A DNA stretch of 64,000 nt from Treponema_C sp050320395. GTDB taxonomy: Bacteria; Spirochaetota; Spirochaetia; Treponematales; Treponemataceae. The stretch is from the NCBI RefSeq assembly GCF_050320395.1, contig NZ_CP144459.1, positions 868,001 to 932,000 of the forward strand, in the 5' to 3' direction. This document shows positions 9,267 to 17,215 of the stretch, piece by piece. The stretch's first letter is position 1. Each line of letters starts with the position of its first letter. The position numbers were made by a program, and so were the translations under genes. The notes beneath the pieces are model-generated. The model was not told the DNA's origin, searched no databases, and saw nothing but the letters and a program-made list of their open reading frames with translations.

Positions 9267-10421
9267 TTAGTTGATTTTTTTTCCGTAATACGCTGCTTCG
9301 TAAATCATCTTGACGTCTTCCGGAGTGGGTTTTCCGGGGTTGGTCAGCGTACAGGGGTCGCCGTGGGCGTTTTTACTCATGCGCTCCAAAACCGTTTTGA
9401 ACTTTTCTTCGTTAAAGTCGACTTCTTTACAGTCTTTAAAGCACAAGGGAATGTCGAGTTTTTTGTTAAGTTCACGGACGGTTTCGGCAATGTCTTTTAC
9501 GCCGAGTCTTTTTTCCGCCAAATCGTATTTATCCGAGAATTTGCGGTTAAAGTCGATAATGTAGGGCATGAGGATTGCGTTTGCCAAGCCGTGCGTAACG
9601 CCGAATTCGCCTCCGATTTTATGGGCAAGCGAGTGTACCAAGCCCAAGGATGCATTTGTGAAGGCCATACCGGCAAGGCTGGATGCATTGTGCATGTGGG
9701 CGCGGGCTGTCATGTCTTTACCGTTTTTGTATGCAGCGGGAAGATATTCAATGACAAGGCGCAAAGCTTCAATGGAATAGGGTTCCGTAAATGAGGTTGC
9801 GGCCGTTGAAGCAAAGGATTCAATTGCGTGGGCAAATACGTCCATACCGGTGTTTGCCGTGATGTGGGGCGGCATACATGCGGGAAGTGCGGGGTCGAGG
9901 ATTGCGATATCCGGAACCATATCCGCGGCGACTATCGGGTATTTAATGTGATTGTCGGTATCGGTGATAACGGAAAATGCCGTGATTTCGCTTGCGGTTC
10001 CGCTGGTTGAAGGAATACAAATCATCTTTGCCTTGTTGCGCAGCGGAGGCATTGCACCGACGGGGATAATGTCTTCGAATTTAACGGAAGGATGTTCGTA
10101 AAAACACCACATAACCTTGGCCGCATCGAGCGCCGAACCGCCTCCGAGGGCGACAATCCAATCGGGGCCGAAATCGCTCATTTTTTTGCCGCCGTCCACA
10201 ACGGTTTTTACCGAAGGGTTCGGTTCTACACCGTCGATAATAATCGATTCGATGCCGGCTTTTTTCAACAGCTCTACGGCCTTATCCAAAAAGCCGAATT
10301 TTTTCATCGAGCTTCCGCCGGTAACGATGGCGGCTTTTTTGCCCTTTAATTGGGCCAAATGATCCATTGCATTTTCGCCGTAAATAATTTGGCGCGGCAC
10401 CGAGAAATTCATAATACTCAT
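9267..10421 (-). CDS. Iron-containing alcohol dehydrogenase
   Basis: 384 residues, normal length for group III (Fe-ADH). NAD(P)-binding GGGSALDAAK about residues 97-106. Metal-site features are D/H residues in NTGMDVFAHAIESF and NASLGLVHSLAHKIGG...VTHGLANA, which are the family signatures. It interconverts an aldehyde and an alcohol, such as acetaldehyde/ethanol, butyraldehyde/butanol or a diol. A consensus promoter and RBS (aaggaga) precede it, so it has its own transcript with tandem terminators at the end. The neighbouring DeoR gene makes co-regulation plausible. The precise substrate is unknown. Confidence 0.93.
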   Translation of the reverse strand: MSIMNFSVPRQIIYGENAMDHLAQLKGKKAAIVTGGSSMKKFGFLDKAVELLKKAGIESIIIDGVEPNPSVKTVVDGGKKMSDFGPDWIVALGGGSALDAAKVMWCFYEHPSVKFEDIIPVGAMPPLRNKAKMICIPSTSGTASEITAFSVITDTDNHIKYPIVAADMVPDIAILDPALPACMPPHITANTGMDVFAHAIESFASTAATSFTEPYSIEALRLVIEYLPAAYKNGKDMTARAHMHNASSLAGMAFTNASLGLVHSLAHKIGGEFGVTHGLANAILMPYIIDFNRKFSDKYDLAEKRLGVKDIAETVRELNKKLDIPLCFKDCKEVDFNEEKFKTVLERMSKNAHGDPCTLTNPGKPTPEDVKMIYEAAYYGKKIN

Positions 10422-10469
10422 GTGGAGTCTCCTTAGCGGTACAGATAACCCTCTTGTTTTGAATTAGAG

Positions 10470-10520
10470 TACCTTTATAAATATATAATTATTTATATAT
10501 AAAAAAATGCTTATTGTCAA
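10470..10520 (-). promoter_or_regulatory. Promoter and possible operator of the alcohol dehydrogenase gene
   Basis: TTGACA (-35, 10515-10520), 17-bp spacer, TATAAA (-10, 10492-10497), all on the minus strand. The -10 is embedded in an AT-rich imperfect palindrome spanning about 10474-10503 (arms of the type tttataaatatat / atttatatataaa). This could be a regulator site, possibly for the DeoR protein. The promoter is near-consensus; the operator is speculative. Confidence 0.65.
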
Positions 10521-10548
10521 GAGGAGGGTGTGTTTAGATTAACTTTTT

Positions 10549-10981
10549 TTTGGGCGGGAAGTTACCCGTGAGGTTGCGACTTGTGCGTGCAATTCCATTA
10601 ACAAAAGATGAGGAATTTCAATCCACGCACCCGTGAAGGGTGCGACCCCCCTGCGGACGATTAAACCGTTGCGGGGCAACATTTCAATCCACGCACCCGT
10701 GAAGGGTGCGACCCGTCATAAGCTCTCGTGTGCTTTCAATGCTTCCGTATTTCAATCCACGCACCCGTGAAGGGTGCGACATAATCGGCTTACCGTTCGC
10801 GTACATAACCGCCTCATTTCAATCCACGCACCCGTGAAGGGTGCGACGGATTATAACGCCTGTTTTAAAGGATGTAGACAGCATTTCAATCCACGCACCC
10901 GTGAAGGGTGCGACAAGAAATGGGATATTACGCGTCCCTTTATGGGCATATTTCAATCCACGCACCCGTGAAGGGTGCGAC
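10549..10981 (-). CRISPR. Type I-C CRISPR array, six intact repeats plus a degenerate trailer repeat
   Basis: Six identical 32-nt repeats at 10615-10646, 10681-10712, 10749-10780, 10816-10847, 10883-10914 and 10950-10981. The plus-strand copy begins atttcaatccacgc and ends gaagggtgcgac; the minus-strand form starts GTCGCACCC and ends GGATTGAAAT, typical of type I-C. Spacers are 34, 36, 35, 35 and 35 nt. A seventh, decayed repeat at about 10549-10580 keeps only the acccgtga..ttgcgac half and is separated by a 34-nt spacer (10581-10614). Decay at the low-coordinate end and the repeat orientation show that transcription and acquisition run on the minus strand from 10982 downward. No spacer matches elsewhere in this window by eye. 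Confidence 0.97.
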
Positions 10982-11150
10982 GTTTAATATGTATCATAAT
11001 AACACGATTTATAAAATAATGAAAGTATTTTCAGAATGATTTTTCAAAAATAAGGTAAATGAGCACATTTTATGACGTTATAACAGATATTTTCACTGCG
11101 AAACGACAGGAATTTTATGTGTACGCGACATTCGCAGAAGCTGTCTAAAA
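10982..11150 (-). promoter_or_regulatory. CRISPR leader
   Basis: AT-rich, non-coding DNA next to the repeat that starts GTCGC, on the cas side of the array. This is the expected leader position. Read on the minus strand it contains several T/A-rich boxes (TTATTTTATAAA, TTATTATGATA) that could form a promoter, but none is a clear consensus pair. New spacers should be added at the 10981/10982 junction. Confidence 0.75.
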
Positions 11151-11224
11151 AGTAAGTCATGCTCAGGATTGACACCCGCCGGAATAAAGCCGATGTCTCT
11201 TTATTGCACAGCTCCACCGAACAT

Positions 11225-11253
11225 ACTATACCACGGTAAAATAATGCCGTCAA
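11225..11253 (-). promoter_or_regulatory. Strong minus-strand promoter 240 bp upstream of the array
   Basis: TTGACG (11248-11253), exactly 17 bp, TATAGT (11225-11230). No ORF with an RBS follows before the array starts at 10981. It could produce a long-leader pre-crRNA or a separate small RNA from the cas2-array gap. Confidence 0.55.
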
Positions 11254-11338
11254 TAAAAAGGCGATACCCTTATAAAATTCCGTCCGTTTTAATCCCTGCA
11301 CCTAAATCCGGTACCGGATCCAGTGCTGCAGGTCAACG

Positions 11339-11465
11339 CGACAGGGATTGGAGGGGCACCGGCTGCCGAAAACGGAAGAACAAAATGAAAGGTGAAGCTC
11401 CGGGATTCCGTTTGAGGCAGTCCGGTGTTCCGAAGGAATAGACCCCGAAAAGCCCGGCGGCTCTG
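11339..11465 (+). repeat. Dispersed intergenic repeat, copy A
   Basis: Starts with acagggattggagggg and ends with accccgaaaagcccggcggctc. It matches the ends of three other copies (23144-23287, 31708-31820, 37871-37988). The interior differs from the other copies. It sits between the cas2 stop and the array leader, with no gene in it. Confidence 0.6.
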
Positions 11466-11506
11466 TCGAAAAAGCGGAAGCGCTTGAGAAAGAGCCGGTC
11501 GCCCGC

Positions 11507-11800
11507 TTAAATAATCAGCGTATCTTTTTCCGGATCATAGGTATTGTTTTTCCCCATCAGTTCAACGCGATTCTGCCAGTTTTTGCCCAAGCGGTAAAAA
11601 CGCAGGCTGTCCGCTTCGTGGTCGATAATGCCGCGTAATCTATGTTTTATTTCGACGTACATGGCGGGTTCGAGCATACATTCAAAAACGGAATTTTGAA
11701 CGCGCTGTCCGTAATCCGTACAAATCTTTGCCACTGCATTGAGACGCTTGCGGCCTTCGGGTGCGGTTGTGTTTACGTCGTATGTTATAAGCATCATCAT
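11507..11800 (-). CDS. cas2: CRISPR-associated endonuclease Cas2 (type I-C)
   Basis: 97 residues. Starts MMMLITYDVN, the first beta strand with the Asp typical of Cas2, followed by RRL-like RKRLNAVAKIC and NSVFECML, the ferredoxin-fold hallmarks. With Cas1 it forms the integrase complex that inserts new spacers. The reading frame extends far upstream inside cas1. I chose ATG 11800 because cctcAGGAG lies 6-7 nt before it. It follows cas1 by 32 bp and is the last cas gene before the leader and array. Confidence 0.95.
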   Translation of the reverse strand: MMMLITYDVNTTAPEGRKRLNAVAKICTDYGQRVQNSVFECMLEPAMYVEIKHRLRGIIDHEADSLRFYRLGKNWQNRVELMGKNNTYDPEKDTLII

Positions 11801-11832
11801 AGAAAACTCCTGAGGTTTTAAGTTCCGCCGTT

Positions 11833-12861
11833 TTAGATAACAAAGGGAGGATATGCTTCGATATCGCCTCGTATATAGCGCGACAATAGTTGTGCCTGTA
11901 CAAAGGGCAGTAAGCCGATTTTTACGTTCTCTTGTAAAAACGGATGCCGGATTTCTTCCTGTTTGCGCTTTTGCCAAGCTTCGAGCATTCGTTCTCGTCC
12001 CTTGTCGTTTAAAAGGACGGTTTCGTTTTCCTTTGTTTGAAAGCACTGAGGATCGACGATTCGTTTATTGATACAGGTTATGACAAAACGGTCGACAAGG
12101 TAGGCGCGAAGTTCTTCAATCATATCGAGGGCAAGGCCGGGACGCCCCGGACGATCGGTATGTAAAAAGCCGACATAGCTGTCCAAGCCGACGCTTTCCA
12201 ATGCGGATTGAATGTCGTAGGTGAGGACGCTGTAAAAAAAAGACAACATCGCATTTACATTGTCTTTGGGCGGGCGTTTTATGCGTTCGTTAAAATAAAA
12301 ATCGTCCTGCTGCTGCAAAATCATGGCATTAAAACAGCCGAAATATTCGCGCGCGCAGTCCCCTTCAATGCCCCGCAATGCGTCGGTATCCTGAACGGTT
12401 TCAAGTTTTTGAATTTGAGTAAAAATCTTTTGTGCACTGAGCGTGATTTTATCCGCATCTATTTTTTCTTTATGATCGCGTATAAGACGGTGTAACACCG
12501 TGCGCGAATTAATCAGTTTTGCATAAATCATATTGCGGGCAATGCCGAGCGAAAGCGTTTTATCGTCGGCAATGCGGTATTGTTCACGGCGTAAAAAAAC
12601 ATTGCCGTTGGTTTTGCCGACAAAGCGGCCGCACAGTCTTCCGGACGGGGTTAAAAAGGCAATACCGATATTGTGTTCGGCACAAAGCTTTATAATGCCG
12701 GGGCTTGCACCGTTATAATTAAAGCAGATAATGCCTTCCAAAATGTGAATGGGAAACCGTTTTACAATTTTTTTTTCGACCGATATAACGATGTTTTCCC
12801 TGTCGCGCGAAACATAGCAGTGTTTATTCGTTATATACAGGGTATTTAATAGTTTTCTCAT
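11833..12861 (-). CDS. cas1: CRISPR-associated integrase Cas1 (type I-C)
   Basis: 342 residues, normal length. N-terminal beta-rich domain (NTLYITNKHCYVSRD...). Helical catalytic domain with the metal-binding Glu in RGIEGDCAREYFG, His in GFLHTDRPGRPGLALDMIEELR and the following acidic residues. Cas1 cuts and joins spacer DNA at the leader-repeat junction. The start overlaps the cas4 stop by 4 bp, indicating translational coupling. All active-site residues expected of the family appear present, so the adaptation module looks functional. Confidence 0.97.
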   Translation of the reverse strand: MRKLLNTLYITNKHCYVSRDRENIVISVEKKIVKRFPIHILEGIICFNYNGASPGIIKLCAEHNIGIAFLTPSGRLCGRFVGKTNGNVFLRREQYRIADDKTLSLGIARNMIYAKLINSRTVLHRLIRDHKEKIDADKITLSAQKIFTQIQKLETVQDTDALRGIEGDCAREYFGCFNAMILQQQDDFYFNERIKRPPKDNVNAMLSFFYSVLTYDIQSALESVGLDSYVGFLHTDRPGRPGLALDMIEELRAYLVDRFVITCINKRIVDPQCFQTKENETVLLNDKGRERMLEAWQKRKQEEIRHPFLQENVKIGLLPFVQAQLLSRYIRGDIEAYPPFVI

Positions 12862-13604
12862 AGGTTATCCTCAATTACACTGTCTTCAATTGTGTTATCT
12901 TCAAGTACACTGTCCGCAATACGGTTTAAAAGATACCTCTGTACGGCAGTTTTTTTAAGTGTCAACTTGGGAAGACATATATCGTATAAAGAACAGCGTG
13001 TACAATGTTTTCCCGATTCGGCAGGCGGTGTCTTTTTTTCGCGGTACAATGCATGCATTTCGTCGGCGGCCGTTTGTACGCTTGCACGCAGTTCATTGTT
13101 TATATCGATTGTTATTCTTTTTTTTGATGCAAAATAATAAATACTTGCCGAGGGCACGACGTTTGCCGAGGGGCTTGCGCTTGCCCGGCTCATGGAAACG
13201 TTTAAGCTTTCTTCAAGACAGATAACCTCGGCGGCCAACTGCATAATATCGCATAGATCTTTTTTTTCTTTTCCGCGTTTATATTCGACTATGTGCGGCC
13301 GCCATAAGCCCTTTTTTCCTTCGACCCGAATTCCGTCTTCGGCTTTTTCAAACTCGACTACATCGAGGATGCCCGAAAAGCCCAAAGTACGCGAAGAAAC
13401 GGGTATCGAACGTGAATAAAACTTATTCGGCCGCGATTCTTTGAGAAAGGGATTATCCGCTTTTTCGTGGAGCAGCCGCCCCTCCCGTGTCGCTTCGTCA
13501 TCTTTCCAGCACGCTTCGATATCGATTAAAGCCCATTGGCGCTTACAAAAATAAAAATGCTGGATGCCGGAAAGCATCAGATAATCCCTTTCGTGATACG
13601 GCAT
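12858..13604 (-). CDS. cas4: CRISPR-associated exonuclease Cas4
   Basis: 248 residues. The N-terminal HFYFCKRQW supplies the first iron-sulfur cysteine; the C-terminal HCTRCSLYDIC supplies the other three. Between them are RecB-like nuclease motifs, with GILDVVEF and PHIVEYKRGK containing the acidic and lysine residues. Cas4 trims prespacers and selects PAM orientation with Cas1-Cas2. It lies between cas7 (1 bp gap) and cas1 (4-bp overlap), as in standard type I-C operons. The last ~15 residues repeat an (S)V(I/L)EDN motif, a minor oddity. Confidence 0.95.
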   Translation of the reverse strand: MPYHERDYLMLSGIQHFYFCKRQWALIDIEACWKDDEATREGRLLHEKADNPFLKESRPNKFYSRSIPVSSRTLGFSGILDVVEFEKAEDGIRVEGKKGLWRPHIVEYKRGKEKKDLCDIMQLAAEVICLEESLNVSMSRASASPSANVVPSASIYYFASKKRITIDINNELRASVQTAADEMHALYREKKTPPAESGKHCTRCSLYDICLPKLTLKKTAVQRYLLNRIADSVLEDNTIEDSVIEDNL

Positions 13605-13605
13605 A

Positions 13606-14496
13606 TCAGTTGGTAAAAACCTGAGGAGTTAAACCGTCCAAGGGACTGACCGAAATATCGTAATCATCAAACGACTTGGGAATGTCAACGCCGTTTTTCT
13701 TTTTAATCACGATACTGTCATGAACCCGTGCAGGAGCATATTGCCCGAGCTTGGAATTATGTTCAAACCAGTACAGCGTATGCAGCATCATACTTCCTTC
13801 CGGACGTGCCGACGAGGCATCGTTTGCAAACATTTCCAAAACGGCTTGCCTGATTTTGTGCGCATCTTCGGTTGAAAATCCGGTTTTTTCCGCAAGCTGC
13901 ACGTTGATACTGCCCTTCAGTACATAGAGACCAAAAGAAACCCTGTGTTTTAAGCCCATCGTATCGCTGCCTTTTTTTTCTCCGGGTTCATTGTTGACGC
14001 TTTTTGTAATTTGAATGGATTCGATTTCAGCTTCGTCTATTGAAAAAGCGGATTGTACGGTAACCGGTCCTCTGATGCCTATGGAAACACCTTCGCCTGA
14101 TTTTGCACCTTTAAAAGCGAATACTTGACCGAAGCTGCGGACATCCAACCATGCTTCACAGGCTTTAGCCGTAAAAGCTCCTTTTATATCGATGCTTTTA
14201 TCGGTATTTTTATCGTTTTTTTTCTCCAATATCGCGCTCAACTCCCGATTTGCACCGACACGTTCCGACAAACTGCCGAATCCGTCAAGCTTATTGTCTT
14301 CGGATTGTACAAGAATAGGCTCTCCCATTTCCATCAAGCGGTTTCTGATTTTCCGCTTTAAACACACATCGGATATTTCACCGAAGCCCGAATCGGTAAT
14401 ACGGGGTCTGTTGCCGTTTAAAGGGTCCCCGTTCGGATTTGCATTCTTTGCCGAAATGATTGCAACAAAGTCGATTTTGTTTTGTAATAACGCCAT
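13606..14496 (-). CDS. cas7: Cascade backbone subunit Cas7 (Csd2)
   Basis: 296 residues from the ATG at 14496, which has aggagg 8 nt upstream. The frame is open 43 codons further, but that stretch lies inside cas8c. The start MALLQNKIDFVAIISAKNAN followed by GDPLNGNRPR is the Csd2 family hallmark (RNA-backbone binding), with ITKSVNN and the MGLKHRVSFGLY region further on. Multiple copies coat the crRNA in the Cascade complex. The C-terminus ends with ISVSPLDGLTPQ, also typical. It is flanked tightly by cas8c and cas4. Confidence 0.96.
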   Translation of the reverse strand: MALLQNKIDFVAIISAKNANPNGDPLNGNRPRITDSGFGEISDVCLKRKIRNRLMEMGEPILVQSEDNKLDGFGSLSERVGANRELSAILEKKNDKNTDKSIDIKGAFTAKACEAWLDVRSFGQVFAFKGAKSGEGVSIGIRGPVTVQSAFSIDEAEIESIQITKSVNNEPGEKKGSDTMGLKHRVSFGLYVLKGSINVQLAEKTGFSTEDAHKIRQAVLEMFANDASSARPEGSMMLHTLYWFEHNSKLGQYAPARVHDSIVIKKKNGVDIPKSFDDYDISVSPLDGLTPQVFTN

Positions 14497-14497
14497 A

Positions 14498-16474
14498 TTA
14501 ATCCTCCTGCGTCGTTTCGGATGAGATATCCGTTTCGGATACGATATCCGTAGTTGTATCTTTATTCTTTTTTGTAAAAAGCGCATGTTTTTGGGCATTA
14601 AAGCCGAGTAAAAAACGTCCGTCAAGATGAGATGCTTTAAACAGTTCTTCGGGCGGAATCAGAAAAGATATCTGTTCTTCCAGAGCATACAGGTCGTTTC
14701 CCATCTTTCCCAATTTTCTTCGGTAGGGCACCAATTGTTTTTGTATAATGCCGAGTGTTCTGTTCGGACGTTCGGCAAATTTACTGAAATAATTCATTAC
14801 CGTTGTGGAACGTTTTTCTTCCGCCCGGTACAGACAGCGCGCTTCTATTTCATCCAAAACAGCCAGTAGTCTGCCTAAATTGTAGGTTACATCCCGCGAT
14901 TTTTCATCCGTTTCCATAGTCCAATTCTCCTTATATTTTTTATTCCGATATGCTTTTATCAAAGAACAGGCAATCCCGCATTGTTTTTGCCATTCCGCCT
15001 TTGTATAAGACAGGGGACGGCAGCTTCTGGTATATACGGCCTGCACAATATCAAAGGGCAGCAATGATTCTTTTTGAATAACGCAGGGAAGAAGCCGCTG
15101 TACGGTCGAAGCCATGAGCCGTTTATTGCTTTCGGAACTGTTACCCGAATGCTGAATGTCAAAAGCGGCCGCGGCAATGTCCTGCAAAGAGGGGGCGCCT
15201 ACAAAATAAACAGTCTTTTTTTTCTTAAAATCATAATATGAATTAAACCATCCGGCTCTGATATGCCAATCGGCAATGCTGTCAAAAAAAGCGGATATTT
15301 CGGCGGAATTGATTTCCCGGTAAAAACCTATCGACATTCGCCCGGGAGTTGCCGCATCAAGACAGAGTACCGCAATATGTTCCCCGGAACGTATATTCGC
15401 CCTGTACCCGTGCAAGGCCTTGTTAAAACCGGCGGCAAATGCACTTTGCAAACTCATCCCTGCTTTCTTTTGAGTTTCTTCTTGAAGTATATCGAGGCTG
15501 CATGCTTCATCGATTACACACGAGGCGGCAAGCGTATCCGGTATAAGGGGTGCATATGTCCCCCAGCATACAAAAACCTTATCGCCTATAAGGGTACCCT
15601 GATTTTGTATCAGCCATTTAAGTGCGTTATGAGCCTTTTGAGAAACATCATATCCCACCTGCACAGCTTCTTTATCATTGATAAAGCGTCCTCGGAAGGT
15701 AAAGCCGGAAATATCGTTAGCCGAAATCAATTTTGCCGAATCCCGTGCATGACGAATTTTTTTAGGATGATTATACGTAAGGAGGGTATGTTCGCCCGTA
15801 GCATAGCATAAGCCCTTTTCCGTCCCCGCTGCAAGCGCATAGCCGACATAGGCTTTTTCTATTGCTTTATGTTCCCATAATTTGATTCTTTCGGTTTTAT
15901 TTTCAGAACGAACGGCAAAGCGGACAAATGCTTCGGATTGTTCTCCGGTAATCACGGAAAAAATCGGCGGTCTTTCGCTTTCTTTTCCGTCCCATTTTTT
16001 TAACAACCGGCCTTTCGTATCGGTAAAAAGAATTTTATGGGCAACAAGGTCGGCAATCAAATGTTTTTTTTGTACATACGTATATACGGCTTGAATATAG
16101 GGATGTGTGTATTCGGATTCACACCAGAGGCGAAGTTTATCCGTATAGCACACATAGGCTTCGCCCCCCTTTGTTCCGCCGTAAGCTTCATAATCTCCGG
16201 CCGTAAATTGCAGCTTATCATGCAAGGGGTGCGGTTGTTTTGCAGCTCCGCTTGTACGGCCGGCCGATTCGTCGGTACAGGGAATAAGGGTAACCCTATC
16301 CTCTTTCGGTACGACAAGGGCATCGACAAAATTTCCTTCCGTATCAATAGTAACTTCTATTTCGGCATTTTGCGTTGTATGAAAGCGCGGCAAGAGTTTT
16401 ACCTGTGTTTTGTTTGCCGTATCCGTACCGTACACATTATCATATGTTTCGCATAATATGTTTATCCAACCCAT
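14498..16474 (-). CDS. cas8c: Cascade large subunit Cas8c (Csd1)
   Basis: 658 residues. Begins MGWINILCETYDN and has the Csd1 features IPDTLAASCVIDEACS, GRMSIGFYRE and YNLGRLLAVLDEIE...YRAEEKRSTTVMNYFSKFAERP. It recognises the PAM and stabilises the R-loop. In type I-C an internal start within this gene usually also yields the small subunit Cas11; that is known for the family, and I could not locate the start codon with certainty here. I chose ATG 16474, which overlaps the cas5 TGA by one base and sits 6 nt after ggagg; a GTG at 16477 is the alternative. The C-terminus carries a repeated SETDISSET-type tail. Confidence 0.95.
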   Translation of the reverse strand: MGWINILCETYDNVYGTDTANKTQVKLLPRFHTTQNAEIEVTIDTEGNFVDALVVPKEDRVTLIPCTDESAGRTSGAAKQPHPLHDKLQFTAGDYEAYGGTKGGEAYVCYTDKLRLWCESEYTHPYIQAVYTYVQKKHLIADLVAHKILFTDTKGRLLKKWDGKESERPPIFSVITGEQSEAFVRFAVRSENKTERIKLWEHKAIEKAYVGYALAAGTEKGLCYATGEHTLLTYNHPKKIRHARDSAKLISANDISGFTFRGRFINDKEAVQVGYDVSQKAHNALKWLIQNQGTLIGDKVFVCWGTYAPLIPDTLAASCVIDEACSLDILQEETQKKAGMSLQSAFAAGFNKALHGYRANIRSGEHIAVLCLDAATPGRMSIGFYREINSAEISAFFDSIADWHIRAGWFNSYYDFKKKKTVYFVGAPSLQDIAAAAFDIQHSGNSSESNKRLMASTVQRLLPCVIQKESLLPFDIVQAVYTRSCRPLSYTKAEWQKQCGIACSLIKAYRNKKYKENWTMETDEKSRDVTYNLGRLLAVLDEIEARCLYRAEEKRSTTVMNYFSKFAERPNRTLGIIQKQLVPYRRKLGKMGNDLYALEEQISFLIPPEELFKASHLDGRFLLGFNAQKHALFTKKNKDTTTDIVSETDISSETTQED

Positions 16475-17190
16475 CACTGCCCTCCCGCCGGTACAAATTC
16501 CCTCTCAACCGATTGAAAATCGGTTCCTACGGTAAACGTTTTGATACTGTTAGCCGAGATAAGCCTTTCGATGGGACAGAGTTCGGGCGGCACAAAGGTA
16601 ATAACACCCTTTTCCATCTTGGGCTTCCAAAACTTTACCGTGCGCTGTGCCTGAGCATTTTCATCGGCATATACGATTGAATGATATTGCAAGCCGAATT
16701 CCATACTTTCGGTTGTATCATAGTAACCGGCTCCGGAGCCGAACTCGCAAGGTTCAACATACCCCTGACATTCGCGCGTTCCCAAAAAAATATCGCGGCG
16801 GCCGCCCCGTTCCAAACTGCGCTTGGCGATAAAAAAGTGTTTGTTTTCGTTCCAATCTTCTTTTAATTCGGGGCGGTTTTCGTTAAACACAAAACGTACT
16901 TCAACCTGATATTCAACATCGCATAAGTAATTGTAAAAACTTAAATCGTTTCCTCCCGAATATTTTACCGGACGTATACCTTTTACTTCGGTTTTAATCG
17001 GATTCATAACCCGCGCCCGTTCTACAATCCACATTATCGACGGTTTAAAATAAATCGATTCCGTGATTCCTTTTAACGCCTGATAGGTTGGAACAAGCAG
17101 CGAATTTTTTTCTCCGCCTGCACGGGTAATCGGTTCGGAAAAAAGCGCATTGCGGGCTCTGACCCTATAGGTAAGCCGATTCGATTTCAT
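16474..17190 (-). CDS. cas5c: crRNA-processing endonuclease Cas5c (Cas5d)
   Basis: 238 residues. In type I-C, Cas5 replaces Cas6 and cleaves the repeat hairpin of the pre-crRNA; it also caps the 5' end. The visible family features are an N-terminal NRLTYRVRARNALFSEPITR with KNSLLVPTYQALKGI, the conserved YLCDVEYQVEVRF strand, RRDIFLGTRECQGYV and a C-terminal GVITFVPPELC. The RBS aaggagg is clear. The stop codon overlaps the start region of cas8c. Confidence 0.95.
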   Translation of the reverse strand: MKSNRLTYRVRARNALFSEPITRAGGEKNSLLVPTYQALKGITESIYFKPSIMWIVERARVMNPIKTEVKGIRPVKYSGGNDLSFYNYLCDVEYQVEVRFVFNENRPELKEDWNENKHFFIAKRSLERGGRRDIFLGTRECQGYVEPCEFGSGAGYYDTTESMEFGLQYHSIVYADENAQAQRTVKFWKPKMEKGVITFVPPELCPIERLISANSIKTFTVGTDFQSVEREFVPAGGQ

Positions 17191-17215
17191 ATTTTACATC
17201 CTCCTTGTATACAAG